Source: Lachnospiraceae bacterium AB2028 | GTDB taxonomy: Bacteria; Bacillota; Clostridia; Lachnospirales; Lachnospiraceae | Direction: 5' to 3' | NCBI GenBank assembly: GCA_000621425.1 | Contig: JHYJ01000007.1 | Coordinates: 235,008-299,007, forward strand | Length of the DNA stretch: 64,000 bases | Part shown: piece by piece, positions 7,835 to 16,551 of the stretch | Numbering within the stretch: position 1 is the first letter of the stretch | Layout of the letters: every line of letters starts with the position of its first letter | The notes under the pieces: model-generated | Database searches by the model: none | Told to the model about the DNA's origin: nothing | The model's input: the letters and a program-made list of their open reading frames with translations, nothing else | Position numbers and translations under genes: made by a program

Positions 7835-10552
7835 TTATGGCAGCTCTTCCCAATTTTCTTCATCTGAAAAATCATCCCTGACCCTAAACCACCGGTTATC
7901 ATTCGAAATAAATGTATAACCGTTATTTATTGCCACATTGTAGTAATCGCTGCGAACCACTAATATTCCATCCTTCTTCCCGTCCATAGTAATCTCATTG
8001 CCCGTGAAAGGATTTGCCGTCACGCCATCTCCAATACCTGCAGTTGCCAGCGCCACAGTATCAGCATTTGTCATAAATGAGGTATCTGTAGTGAATCCGC
8101 TGTCGCCAAAGTCCTTCACCATAAGAAGCGCGTTAATACCCTCGGCATCTATACCATTATCCATAACTAAATCATCAAAATGATGCATCTCTCCACCATG
8201 ATCAGATACGAGTATTATCCTTGTATTATCATATACACCCCATTCCCTTAATTGGTCAAACCAGTCCCCGAGTTTCAAAAAAGCAGCCATTGTAGAATGA
8301 TATGATCCAAGATTTGACTCAATATTATCCGGATCAAACCTAAGAGTCCTGCCATCAATAGTCCGTTCAGTAAGTACAGCTTCCTTAAGCATCTCCGGAT
8401 CTGCCGGTACAATATCATAGTCCGGAAGGCTTAATAATGCAGGCTCATGCGGGGTATTATTACATAGGAGAAAAAAGCAGTCTCCAGCGTTAACAGGGTA
8501 ACACAATGCTTCAAGATTTTCCAATACAGAATAGGCATTATAAAATGCAACACCTCCGCATTCCATAACCCGGTTGCCGCTTAAATACTTACCCCTGTCG
8601 TAAATCTCATCCTGAAAAGTAGCCGGAGTAAGCTTCATTAGGCCATAGAAAAAGAAATTCCTTTCACGTGTCTTACGAAATGATGCCTCGTCGAAACCCG
8701 ACGGCAGATTTCCGGCATATTCATGATACACAATATCCGGATAATCCTCGAAAAGAGGGGCACCATCCTCGTCATAATGGATATAGGGCAGATCAGCCAC
8801 ATTCACCTCATAGCCTGCCGAATCAAAAATGACCGGCATAACTTTAAGTGCCTCATCATTCTTGTCTGCCAGAAGCACATCGTTCCTTTCATTCATAGAG
8901 TCAGGCGTATACTCATACCCGCCATACAGGGGAGGTGCGCCGAAATTCGTATGGAATCCCGGTGATACTGTATTAGGATAATATGTAAAACCGTCGAATT
9001 TCTCCAATAGTTCCGGCTTTTCATCCATAAGGAACGGTACATATGCGCCCACAGCCCTATCAAGCATAATAACAACCACATTCCTACCATTTTTACTAAA
9101 AGGTAATTCTGCCGATCCCCCCTGTGATTGGTCTGCCCTGCTAAATTCCACGCTGCTCTTATTGACCGCATTCTGTATCCGTATAGCATAGAATGCGAAT
9201 CCGACTGATAAACTGAACGCTATTACAGTAAGCATCAGCCGGGCCACTCTCGGCTTTTTGATCACTATCACAAATGCAGGTATAGGAAGTATGCAGACCA
9301 GCAAGAGATTAATCAGCTGATAGTTCCTTTCAAAATAGGGGATCAATGTGCATACAAGATCTGTAGTAATAGTTCCTGTCTGTGCCCTGAAAAAAAACAA
9401 GTCAACAATAAAGACTATTATGAATGCACACAGCACCGCCTCAAATATCCGCTTCCCATTAGGAGATGAAAAATAATAGACTATGTTTCCCCATACAAAA
9501 CAGGCTCCAACCGCAACGCAAGCAGCTGAGAATACATAATGCAGCGGCGTAAGTCCTTTGTCGGCTACATAAAATTCAAGCGGAGAGGCTCCAATAAGAA
9601 GAAGCTGCGGAATACAGGAGATAACCAGCGTCAAAATAAGCTCCGCAAGCAGAAGAATTGTAATTCCGGTACGGGTGTCTATATCATTCGCTTTTATCCG
9701 CACGAATCTTCCGGCCAGTCCGGTACCATAGAATGCCACCGAACACAGAATGATAAAGCCGGCAAAATAAAGAATTATCTCATCATCCCGACCAATGAGA
9801 GCATCCTTAAGCTTACCGCTCGCAACGGTATAAACCAAAAATGCTGCAGCCAGAAAGCCATAAAGCGCCGTAATGGCATATCCCGGATGCTTCATATACT
9901 TTTCAGCAATATTCTTACATAAGGAATATACATTATTCATAGTCCAGTAAAGCACCAACAGTGCGGGACTTTTATATAAAAGCACCAGAAACACAAGCGC
10001 CATTACATAAGGCTGGATTTTTTCCCTTGCAGATAAGCCTTTAGTATAAATTGCCGAAGAAACCATATTAATAAAGGTCATCAAAATAGGCAGCACATTT
10101 ATAGAAAAGCTCCCAATCTGAAAAAGCCCATCTTCATGCATAAGATCAGGAATTGGTCCGAAGGCAGATATCTGTCCCAAGTTAATTCCCGAAAGAAAAT
10201 GGTATGCTGCAAGAAAAAAAGGTATCTGTAACAATAGAGGTGCCATACCTTTGATAGAAGAAAGCTGACTATACCCCATCTCATTATAATATGCTGACAG
10301 GATTAACATCCTCTCATCTCCGGAGAAAGCCTTCTTGATATGCTGTATCCAAGAAGCCATCTCTTTTTGACGGCATCGTTCTTTCTCTTGAACAAGTTCA
10401 GCCTTATTGTAAAGCGGCAACACCAGTGTACTAACCAGTATACTTACAGCAATCACCGCAAGGCCGGCATTGCCAAGAAAGCCGTACATCGTGATGAAAA
10501 CCACCTCTATGAGATATTCTATTGGCTGTATAAAAATATCATAAAGTATCAT
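7835..10552 (-). CDS. YidC-like domain fused to alkaline-phosphatase-superfamily (LtaS/EptA-like) domain, fusion 1
   Basis: 905 residues. Residues 1-225 are YidC/Oxa1-like ('LLLQIPFFLAAYHFLSG', 'VLYWTMNNVYSLCKN'). About 230-470 are further membrane helices, and about 490-905 form an extracytoplasmic phosphatase/sulfatase-superfamily domain. There, 'VVVIMLDRAVGAYVPF' supplies the first metal acid, Thr in 'FHTNFGAP' is the likely nucleophile, 'PHEPALLSLPDY' gives a conserved His, and 'IILVSDHGG' the metal Asp-His. The groove arginine of true insertases is Ser41. An in-frame TTG lies at 10573, but the paralogues align with the ATG at 10552, 8 nt after the previous stop codon. Role inferred: transfer or hydrolysis of a phospho-group on the surface glycan. 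Confidence 0.78.
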   Translation of the reverse strand: MILYDIFIQPIEYLIEVVFITMYGFLGNAGLAVIAVSILVSTLVLPLYNKAELVQEKERCRQKEMASWIQHIKKAFSGDERMLILSAYYNEMGYSQLSSIKGMAPLLLQIPFFLAAYHFLSGINLGQISAFGPIPDLMHEDGLFQIGSFSINVLPILMTFINMVSSAIYTKGLSAREKIQPYVMALVFLVLLYKSPALLVLYWTMNNVYSLCKNIAEKYMKHPGYAITALYGFLAAAFLVYTVASGKLKDALIGRDDEIILYFAGFIILCSVAFYGTGLAGRFVRIKANDIDTRTGITILLLAELILTLVISCIPQLLLIGASPLEFYVADKGLTPLHYVFSAACVAVGACFVWGNIVYYFSSPNGKRIFEAVLCAFIIVFIVDLFFFRAQTGTITTDLVCTLIPYFERNYQLINLLLVCILPIPAFVIVIKKPRVARLMLTVIAFSLSVGFAFYAIRIQNAVNKSSVEFSRADQSQGGSAELPFSKNGRNVVVIMLDRAVGAYVPFLMDEKPELLEKFDGFTYYPNTVSPGFHTNFGAPPLYGGYEYTPDSMNERNDVLLADKNDEALKVMPVIFDSAGYEVNVADLPYIHYDEDGAPLFEDYPDIVYHEYAGNLPSGFDEASFRKTRERNFFFYGLMKLTPATFQDEIYDRGKYLSGNRVMECGGVAFYNAYSVLENLEALCYPVNAGDCFFLLCNNTPHEPALLSLPDYDIVPADPEMLKEAVLTERTIDGRTLRFDPDNIESNLGSYHSTMAAFLKLGDWFDQLREWGVYDNTRIILVSDHGGEMHHFDDLVMDNGIDAEGINALLMVKDFGDSGFTTDTSFMTNADTVALATAGIGDGVTANPFTGNEITMDGKKDGILVVRSDYYNVAINNGYTFISNDNRWFRVRDDFSDEENWEELP

Positions 10553-10560
10553 ATAGTGTA

Positions 10561-13113
10561 CTATTTTACCCAATTCCAGTTATCAAGATCAAATATATCA
10601 TCATGTACAGAAATCCAGTGCTGAGATTCATTATCATATGTTATTGCATCCGGCTCTTCAAGAACAATACTTCCCGGGAAAATGATTACCTGATCATGGG
10701 AATACTTTTCCGAACTATCAATTGCCACACCTGTATATGGATTGATGGGATTCTCTATCAAACCCGAAACAGCTATCGTCGGTGTATCCGCATTTGTCAT
10801 AAACGTATTGTCTTCCGAAATATCTCCGTGAGAGTTAAAATCCTTCACCATAAGTACGGGCTGAAACTGTAAAACATCGCATCGATTCTCCAAATCATAT
10901 GGCTCATCTATTATTAGATCCGGAAACTCGAAAGTAGGCTTCCCATGATCCGCTACGATAATTATCCGCGTATTATCATACAGATCATTTTCCCTAAGAT
11001 AATCAAAATAATCTGCCAGTCTCAGATATGCGGAAACACTACTATGATAGTAACAACTATCCATATTCAGGTATATCCTATTTCCCAAATCATTCTCTCT
11101 ATAATACTCACTTTCATCATCCACATAGGTCAACAGATCCAAATCTTCATTATAATCCGGAAGGCTCAGTCGTATCGGCTCATGTGCTGTATCATTATTT
11201 AGTAATAATAATGTATTTACATCGTCTGAAGTTATTTCTGTCAGTGTAGAAAGCTTTTCCAGCACACTCACAGCCTCAAAATATCGAGATTGTCCACCTG
11301 ATAATTTCAACAAGCCATCTGCAGAATAATACCTTCCTGCATCATAAACTTTGCTCTGAAGGATCACAGGCATACATTTCATAATCGAATACATAAAAAA
11401 TGCACGCTGACGATTACTTTCATATTCATCCAGACCATCCATATAATATCCCATTGTGTTTAATGCTTTTACACCGGGAATCCCATCAAAAGCCGCCGGA
11501 TCAGATACATTTTCAAAACCGGCAAATGGTATATCACACGCGGTTACCTCATAACCCGCGTTTGAAAAAACTCTTGCCAACATGGTGTCTGCTTCATACC
11601 TTTTTTGCTCCTGATTCTTCGTAAGATCACGATCCGACACAGAAGGAACATATTCATATCCTCCCCACACTCCCTGTGAGCCCACGGAAGTAAATCTCCC
11701 GAAAGAAACGGTATTGGGATAAAAAACAAATCCCTCAAACTTGTTTTTAAGTTCAGGTTTCTCATGCATAATATATGGCACATACACTCCCATCGCTGCA
11801 TCAAGACATATTACCATAACATTCTTCCCTGTTTTACTCAGCCTGAATATAGGTTCATTTTGGTCTCTCTTTTCTTTAACCGAAGGGTCTATACTTTCAG
11901 CAGCCCGCAATGTAGTGCTACAATCTCTCAGCGATATGATAACCATCGTTGCAGATAATATTAGCAATGCCGCCTTCACAATTCCTTTTTTATATTTCCA
12001 TAGCAATATACCAATAACAAGAAATACTACCACCATTAATAAATTAATTATCTTTTCCTTATGATCAAAAGAAATATAATTATTCTGGTACAACAAATCT
12101 GCAGAAATTATTCCTAACTCATGTCCAAAAAACATATAATTAAACACCGCAATACATCCAAATACAGAAATTATCATACAAATTAGTTTTCTTACTGAAG
12201 ATACACTCAGTAAATAAAAAACCGACATCCATACAATGAAATATCCCATAGCAATACAAAATGTGCTGATAACATAATGTATCGGATGTCTATAATCAAC
12301 CATCAAAATAAATTCTAACGGCGAAGCTGCCACCAATGCAGCCGGTATTGCAAGTCCGCAAAGCATTGTCAGACATATCTGTGCAGGCACAATATCATTG
12401 AAATTAAGACTATCCTCCTTCTGCTCAGCTTTTGGTTTTTCCACTATTCCAATGGTTTTCATCACAACATTCTTACAAAGGGAAAAAAGATTATTCAGAG
12501 TCCAGTAGAATACGAGACCTGAGGGACTACCATACAAAAAGAATAAAAATAATAAAGCCAAGCCATATGTCTGCAGCTTACTTTTAAGCGGGAATCCCTT
12601 TAAATAAATAACACCGGACAATACATTTATTAAAGTCATTAAAATAGGCAATAGATTAACACTTATTCCATAAATATCAATCAAGCCATCCGGTTTGCTG
12701 AGATCTCTCAATATCCAGAATGATTCACCTTCCAGAATATCCAGACTACTCAAAAAATGGTATGCAGCAATAAAAAAAGGAATTTGTAAGAAAACCGGCA
12801 GTATCCCTCGTAATGCATACAATGGACGATACCCCACTTCTTTATAGTAAGCTGATAACATCATATATCGTTCATCACCACGGAAAGCACTATTGATTTT
12901 TTGGATATACGGCTTCATCTGCTCCTGTTTTTTCCGCTCTTCCTCCTGGGCTGCATCTGCCCTTCTGTAGATCGGCAACACAAGAAGATTGACAGCTAAA
13001 CTGACACCAATTATAGCTAAACCTGAACTTCCGAACTGACGATACAGGATTACAAAAATCACTTCCACAATTAACTCTATTGGTTTTATAAAAATATCAT
13101 AAATATACATCAT
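10561..13113 (-). CDS. YidC-like domain fused to alkaline-phosphatase-superfamily domain, fusion 2
   Basis: 850 residues, the same architecture as its downstream neighbour. The N-terminal YidC-like part has Asn42 at the insertase-arginine column ('VNLLVLPIY') and keeps 'VFYWTLNNLFSLCKN'. The catalytic part has 'VICLDAAMGVYVPYIM', Thr in 'FTSVGSQGVWGGYEY', 'AHEPIRLSLPDYNE', 'IIIVADHGK' and the C-terminal 'HDDIFDLDNW'. Codon use and AT content look similar to fusions 3 and 4. GGATAGGA lies just upstream of the ATG. IS110 copy A is inserted about 60 bp upstream and may have separated it from an original promoter. It is cotranscribed with fusion 1. Biochemical activity unproven. Confidence 0.78.
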   Translation of the reverse strand: MMYIYDIFIKPIELIVEVIFVILYRQFGSSGLAIIGVSLAVNLLVLPIYRRADAAQEEERKKQEQMKPYIQKINSAFRGDERYMMLSAYYKEVGYRPLYALRGILPVFLQIPFFIAAYHFLSSLDILEGESFWILRDLSKPDGLIDIYGISVNLLPILMTLINVLSGVIYLKGFPLKSKLQTYGLALLFLFFLYGSPSGLVFYWTLNNLFSLCKNVVMKTIGIVEKPKAEQKEDSLNFNDIVPAQICLTMLCGLAIPAALVAASPLEFILMVDYRHPIHYVISTFCIAMGYFIVWMSVFYLLSVSSVRKLICMIISVFGCIAVFNYMFFGHELGIISADLLYQNNYISFDHKEKIINLLMVVVFLVIGILLWKYKKGIVKAALLILSATMVIISLRDCSTTLRAAESIDPSVKEKRDQNEPIFRLSKTGKNVMVICLDAAMGVYVPYIMHEKPELKNKFEGFVFYPNTVSFGRFTSVGSQGVWGGYEYVPSVSDRDLTKNQEQKRYEADTMLARVFSNAGYEVTACDIPFAGFENVSDPAAFDGIPGVKALNTMGYYMDGLDEYESNRQRAFFMYSIMKCMPVILQSKVYDAGRYYSADGLLKLSGGQSRYFEAVSVLEKLSTLTEITSDDVNTLLLLNNDTAHEPIRLSLPDYNEDLDLLTYVDDESEYYRENDLGNRIYLNMDSCYYHSSVSAYLRLADYFDYLRENDLYDNTRIIIVADHGKPTFEFPDLIIDEPYDLENRCDVLQFQPVLMVKDFNSHGDISEDNTFMTNADTPTIAVSGLIENPINPYTGVAIDSSEKYSHDQVIIFPGSIVLEEPDAITYDNESQHWISVHDDIFDLDNWNWVK

Positions 13114-13203
13114 ACTAATCCTATCCGCATATAGCTATATACTCATCTTAGCCCATTATATGCAATATATCCTACCTCGTATTATATAGTCATACCCCTT
13201 CTT

Positions 13204-13380
13204 TACCTTCTCTATAGGTATAGGGTATGCTGTTGAAGATGCTGTGGATTGGTTTTTGTCCTCCTACCGCATAGACGGTTTTGAATAGGCTCCAACCACA
13301 GCCTCTTTGTCAAAGTGTTAATCAGTTAGATACCGCATGACGGTTTATGTAGAACGAGGTTACATCGGCAGAGAGCCCTG
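13204..13380 (+). ncRNA. Predicted IS110 bridge RNA (copy A)
   Basis: A 5' hairpin TACCT/AGGTA (13204-13220) is followed by stem GCTGTGG/CCACAGC (13241-13247, 13296-13302) enclosing a loop that holds hairpin ACCG-CATAGA-CGGT. A second unit follows with hairpin ACCG-CATGA-CGGT (13332-13344). The first loop differs from copy B and the second is identical. In the second loop AGTTAG (13324-13329) equals the right-end sequence 14754-14759, and ACGAG (13354-13358) complements the left end CTCGT (13176-13180), as donor guides should. In the first loop GAATAG (13283-13288) matches 5 of 6 of the complement of the right flank. The exact 5' and 3' ends are not determined. Confidence 0.72.
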
Positions 13381-13424
13381 TGGATCCAATACAGCGTCAA
13401 ATACTTTTAAGGAGGATCATGTGT

Positions 13425-14594
13425 ATGATCTATGTTGGTATCGATGTTGCAAATGATAAACACGATTGCTGCATCCTGGGATCAGAAGCCGATAATCTCT
13501 ATCCGGTATTTACTATCCCGAATAACAAGACAGGCTTTGATGAGTTGTATGAGAAGATTTTCTCAGTGACTGATGATAGGACCGAAATAAAAGTAGGTCT
13601 TGAAGCTACCGGTCACTACTCACTCAATCTTCTCGGATCGCTCACTGATAAAGGTCTACCCACCTGTGTTATCAACCCGCTACATACAAATCTTTACAGA
13701 AAAGGTCTAAGCCTTAGAAAGACGAAAACGGATAAAGTCGATGCTGGTTCGATTGCTATGATGTTGATGACTGATAAGACTCTCAAGCCCTACTCAAACA
13801 CATCATATCACAGCGAAGAACTCAAGTCATTAACCCGTTACCGTTTTGACAAGGTTCAGGAGCGGGCCAAGCTTAAATCGTCTGTGGCTCGGCTTATTAA
13901 CATCCTGTTTCCGGAACTGGAAAAGCTCGTTCCTAATCTTCATATGGCTTCTGTGTACGCCTTACTTTCTGAGTTTCCCGGTGCTTCTTACATCGCTGAA
14001 AGTCACCTTACACATCTAAGAAATGTCCTTGAAACAGCTTCTAAGGGACGCTACGGACGAGATATGGCTGTCACCATAAGAGATGCTGCAAAGGATTCAA
14101 TCGGTTCTGTTATGCCGGCGAAATCAATGGAGTTGAAGCACACCATCCATCTGATCAAGGTGATGACGGATGAGATTGATGAAATCGAAGCTTCAATCAA
14201 ATCCATTATGGATACTTGCAACTCTCCGATTATGACAATCCCTGGTATTAGCTACCGTATGGGAGCCATGATTCTTGCAGAGATTGGCGATTTCAACCGC
14301 TTCAGCAATGCCGATCAGATACTTGCATTTGCAGGCTTATCGCCATCTACATATCAGTCAGGGCAGCTTGATTCAAGCTATTCCCATATGGAAAAACGAG
14401 GATCCCGTTACCTGAGGTATGCTTTGTTTAATGCCACTAAGTTCGTCTGCAAATGGGATGAAAACTTCGGAGCTTACCTTTCTAAGAAAATAAGCGAAGG
14501 CAAGCACTACAATGTTGCAGTCGGTCATGCAACGAAGAAGCTGATACGCACCATCTACCGAATGGAACTTACAGGCGAAGCCTACCGAAAATAG
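13425..14594 (+). CDS. IS110-family transposase/recombinase (copy A)
   Basis: 389 residues. The N-terminal DEDD (RuvC-like) domain starts 'MIYVGIDVANDKHDCCI' with the first Asp in GID. The C-terminal Tnp domain has 'SPIMTIPGISYRMGAMI' and 'AFAGLSPSTYQSGQ' with the conserved serine. AAGGAGG ends 9 nt before the ATG at 13425, which decides the start; an upstream in-frame GTG at 13380 has no such site and lies within the bridge-RNA region. It is very similar to copy B, with scattered substitutions, so the two did not just duplicate. The frame is intact and probably active. Confidence 0.92.
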   Translation: MIYVGIDVANDKHDCCILGSEADNLYPVFTIPNNKTGFDELYEKIFSVTDDRTEIKVGLEATGHYSLNLLGSLTDKGLPTCVINPLHTNLYRKGLSLRKTKTDKVDAGSIAMMLMTDKTLKPYSNTSYHSEELKSLTRYRFDKVQERAKLKSSVARLINILFPELEKLVPNLHMASVYALLSEFPGASYIAESHLTHLRNVLETASKGRYGRDMAVTIRDAAKDSIGSVMPAKSMELKHTIHLIKVMTDEIDEIEASIKSIMDTCNSPIMTIPGISYRMGAMILAEIGDFNRFSNADQILAFAGLSPSTYQSGQLDSSYSHMEKRGSRYLRYALFNATKFVCKWDENFGAYLSKKISEGKHYNVAVGHATKKLIRTIYRMELTGEAYRK

Positions 14595-14768
14595 ACCTTT
14601 AACTCATATCCTTTTCTGTGAGCACCTGTTTAGATGCTCTGTTTGTCATACAGTTTTCAAGGTACTGATTGAGGCTTAAGCCTGCCTCCGGGCTATATAA
14701 AACATCCGATGATGTTTTATCCCAAAAATCATTTTTTACTATTGACTTTTAATAGTTAGTCTATACTA

Positions 14769-15842
14769 TCAGAAATTTCCATGCTCATCGGCTACGAACC
14801 AGTGTTCATTTTCAGGATAATCATGCCAGAAACCCGGCGGGCATATCCGTATCCCATCAGATATCAGCGCAGGCTTGTATGAAAATGAGCTCCTACTGGT
14901 AATCAATATATCAGCCCTGACCATATGCAGAAATGAAGCTTTTTCTTCCATATCAAGGCAGAAATGAAGATCACCATCCTTTTCAAAACGTTTAAAGCTT
15001 TCAAAATCAGATTCTGATCCTTGGGAAAAAATGTAAATCGAGGGTCTGCAGTCCTTTTTTCCGGTTAACGAAACAAATCTGTCATCCTCCGAGATTCTCT
15101 TTATTGCGTTTTCAAGAACATTCTCGTAATAATCATTATCCAACCAGCGTTTTTTTAGATTGCTGTCAGCCGAACTCACGACATTTATATCACCACGCCT
15201 TACATGCACGGCAATATTTAGCTGTTTTTCATCATAAATCAGTTTATCCTTACTGCGCGCCATTGCAGAATTGAACTTTTTCTTCGCGTACTCGGCCACA
15301 CCATACTGTTCCTTATAGAACTGATCCAGCTCATTGAGAAAAACCACACGCTGTCCAGAATAGGAGGCTATGATATTACGCACCATTTCATAATCCGCAG
15401 CATCTTCGTAATATGGAAGCCGCAGCACCTTATATCCTTTTTTTCTAAGTTCCTTTAATGAGACCTCGTTCTCACCCAGTCCTAAAAATGATTCCCAATC
15501 CTTTTTCCTAAATCCCGGATAGGCATATTTTACACCAAAAAAAGACGCAAAATACAGCCCTGCATTGTAGTTTGCGAGCTGATGTCCGATGCCAGCACCT
15601 TCATTTGGAATTTGGGTAAGAAAAATATGAGATAAGCCATCATTAGGATGCTTTGAACTATAGCTTTCTGACTTTTGTCTTTGTTTTCCCTTCAATGTAT
15701 ACGCATGCCGCCACGACGCATAGAAAGGAGTCGCCCATTTCTTTCCATCCAGTTTGTTAAAGACGATCCAGTGAAGTTTGCGGTATATTTTATTTCCTAT
15801 ACTTGCCTTGTTCTTCATGAAATATGTCCGTTTGCAAACCAA
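14769..15842 (-). CDS. Fucosyltransferase-like glycosyltransferase (GT11-type motifs)
   Basis: 357 residues. 'IAVHVRRGDINV' carries the HxRRGD motif of alpha-1,2-fucosyltransferases (GT11 and related GT23/GT65 folds) that binds GDP-fucose. The C-terminal 'DILITSRSSFSYKPALIS' corresponds to the SSFS acceptor/donor motif. The N-terminal 'NEGAGIGHQLANYNAGLYFA' fits the G-GNQ-x-F-like first strand. The start is TTG at 15842, because GGGGAGG lies 7 nt upstream while the in-frame ATG at 15818 has only a weak site. A TTGACA promoter lies upstream. It is a cytoplasmic GT-B-like enzyme; the donor is inferred. Confidence 0.78.
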   Translation of the reverse strand: MVCKRTYFMKNKASIGNKIYRKLHWIVFNKLDGKKWATPFYASWRHAYTLKGKQRQKSESYSSKHPNDGLSHIFLTQIPNEGAGIGHQLANYNAGLYFASFFGVKYAYPGFRKKDWESFLGLGENEVSLKELRKKGYKVLRLPYYEDAADYEMVRNIIASYSGQRVVFLNELDQFYKEQYGVAEYAKKKFNSAMARSKDKLIYDEKQLNIAVHVRRGDINVVSSADSNLKKRWLDNDYYENVLENAIKRISEDDRFVSLTGKKDCRPSIYIFSQGSESDFESFKRFEKDGDLHFCLDMEEKASFLHMVRADILITSRSSFSYKPALISDGIRICPPGFWHDYPENEHWFVADEHGNF

Positions 15843-15871
15843 TAACCATCCTCCCCATTCAATTGGTGCAA

Positions 15872-15900
15872 TTGTTTTACTAAGCGAGATATGGTATATT
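15872..15900 (+). promoter_or_regulatory. Plus-strand promoter of the divergent pair
   Basis: TTGTTT (15872-15877), a 17-nt spacer and TATATT (15895-15900), about 58 nt before the ATG of the acetyltransferase gene at 15958. Confidence 0.5.
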
Positions 15901-15925
15901 GTTCATTGTAGATCTATCGTCTACG

Positions 15926-15953
15926 ATTGTAACAAAATCATAAGGAATGTCAA
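15926..15953 (-). promoter_or_regulatory. Minus-strand promoter of the divergent pair
   Basis: Perfect TTGACA (15948-15953), a 16-nt spacer and TACAAT (15926-15931) upstream of the fucosyltransferase-like gene starting at 15842. Its -35 box overlaps the ribosome-binding region of the plus-strand gene, so the two genes may interfere with each other. Confidence 0.6.
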
Positions 15954-15957
15954 TCTT

Positions 15958-16485
15958 ATGACGCGACAAGAATTGTACAACTGCATTAGGATAGAACAAA
16001 AAAATTATCCTTCCATGTCCACACCAATAAAGCGATTGTACGCTTTTTTGTGCCAAGATCGGGATTATTATGTATGTAAATATTTACGTTTGCTCAGATA
16101 CACTGAATATTTTTATTTAAAAAAGAAACATTCCAACATAAACTATATCCCTTATATTTTCTTTAAACACCAAAAAAACAAGTTAGGAAGAAAATTAAAT
16201 ATCGACATGGGGGAATGTGCTTTTGCGCCTGGCCTATATATCGCTCATACTAACATTATTGTTGGAAGTGCAAAAATTGGTAATAACTGCAAACTTCACG
16301 GCCAAAACTGTATTGGAAGCGGTGCTAAAATTGGTAATAACTGTGAGCTGTGGGTTGGAGCAAGGATCATCGGTCCAGCTCACTTAGCAGACGGAATCAC
16401 TGTCGCTGCGGGAGCTGTCGTTGTAAACTCATTTGAGGAAGAAAATATTACAATCGGCGGTGTACCCGCAAAAAAATTGCACTAA
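15958..16485 (+). CDS. Serine-acetyltransferase-like hexapeptide-repeat O-acetyltransferase
   Basis: 175 residues from the ATG at 15958, preceded by AAGGAA about 11 nt upstream; the frame stays open further upstream, but into the divergent promoter region. The N-terminal ~75 residues are basic and helical ('YYVCKYLRLLRYTEYFY'), as in capsular serine-acetyltransferase relatives. The C-terminal half is a left-handed beta helix with repeats such as 'IIVGSAKIGNNCKLHG' and 'CIGSGAKIGNNCELWVGARI', ending 'ITIGGVPAKKLH'. Acetyl-CoA-dependent O-acetylation of the glycan is the likely role, given the context. It is the first gene of a three-gene plus-strand island. Confidence 0.8.
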   Translation: MTRQELYNCIRIEQKNYPSMSTPIKRLYAFLCQDRDYYVCKYLRLLRYTEYFYLKKKHSNINYIPYIFFKHQKNKLGRKLNIDMGECAFAPGLYIAHTNIIVGSAKIGNNCKLHGQNCIGSGAKIGNNCELWVGARIIGPAHLADGITVAAGAVVVNSFEEENITIGGVPAKKLH

Positions 16486-16551
16486 ATACTATTAGTAAAC
16501 CATTTTGTCCTTTGATATAACTTAGTTTATTATTCTCTATAAGGAACTCAC

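Larger units (their letters stand above)
13176..14762 (+). mobile_element. IS110-family insertion sequence, copy A
   Basis: 1587 bp between two CT core dinucleotides (13176-13177 and 14761-14762). The boundaries come from where identity with copy B (62037-63623) begins and ends. It has no terminal inverted repeats, as expected for IS110. Contents: a non-coding left end of about 250 bp with a predicted bridge RNA, a DEDD/serine recombinase gene, and about 165 bp of right end with conserved hairpins (GAGCA...TGCTC and AGGCTTAAGCCT). It is inserted in an intergenic spot, 6 nt past the stop of the fucosyltransferase-like gene. Confidence 0.88.

Noticed and set aside
10553..10573. TTG start giving seven extra residues on YidC fusion 1
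   Set aside because: The three paralogues align with the ATG at 10552, and the TTG would overlap the previous gene without a better ribosome site.
15778..15957. N-terminal extension of the plus-strand acetyltransferase by 60 residues
   Set aside because: It runs through the divergent promoter region and into the opposite gene; the ATG at 15958 has an AAGGAA site and fits the family length.
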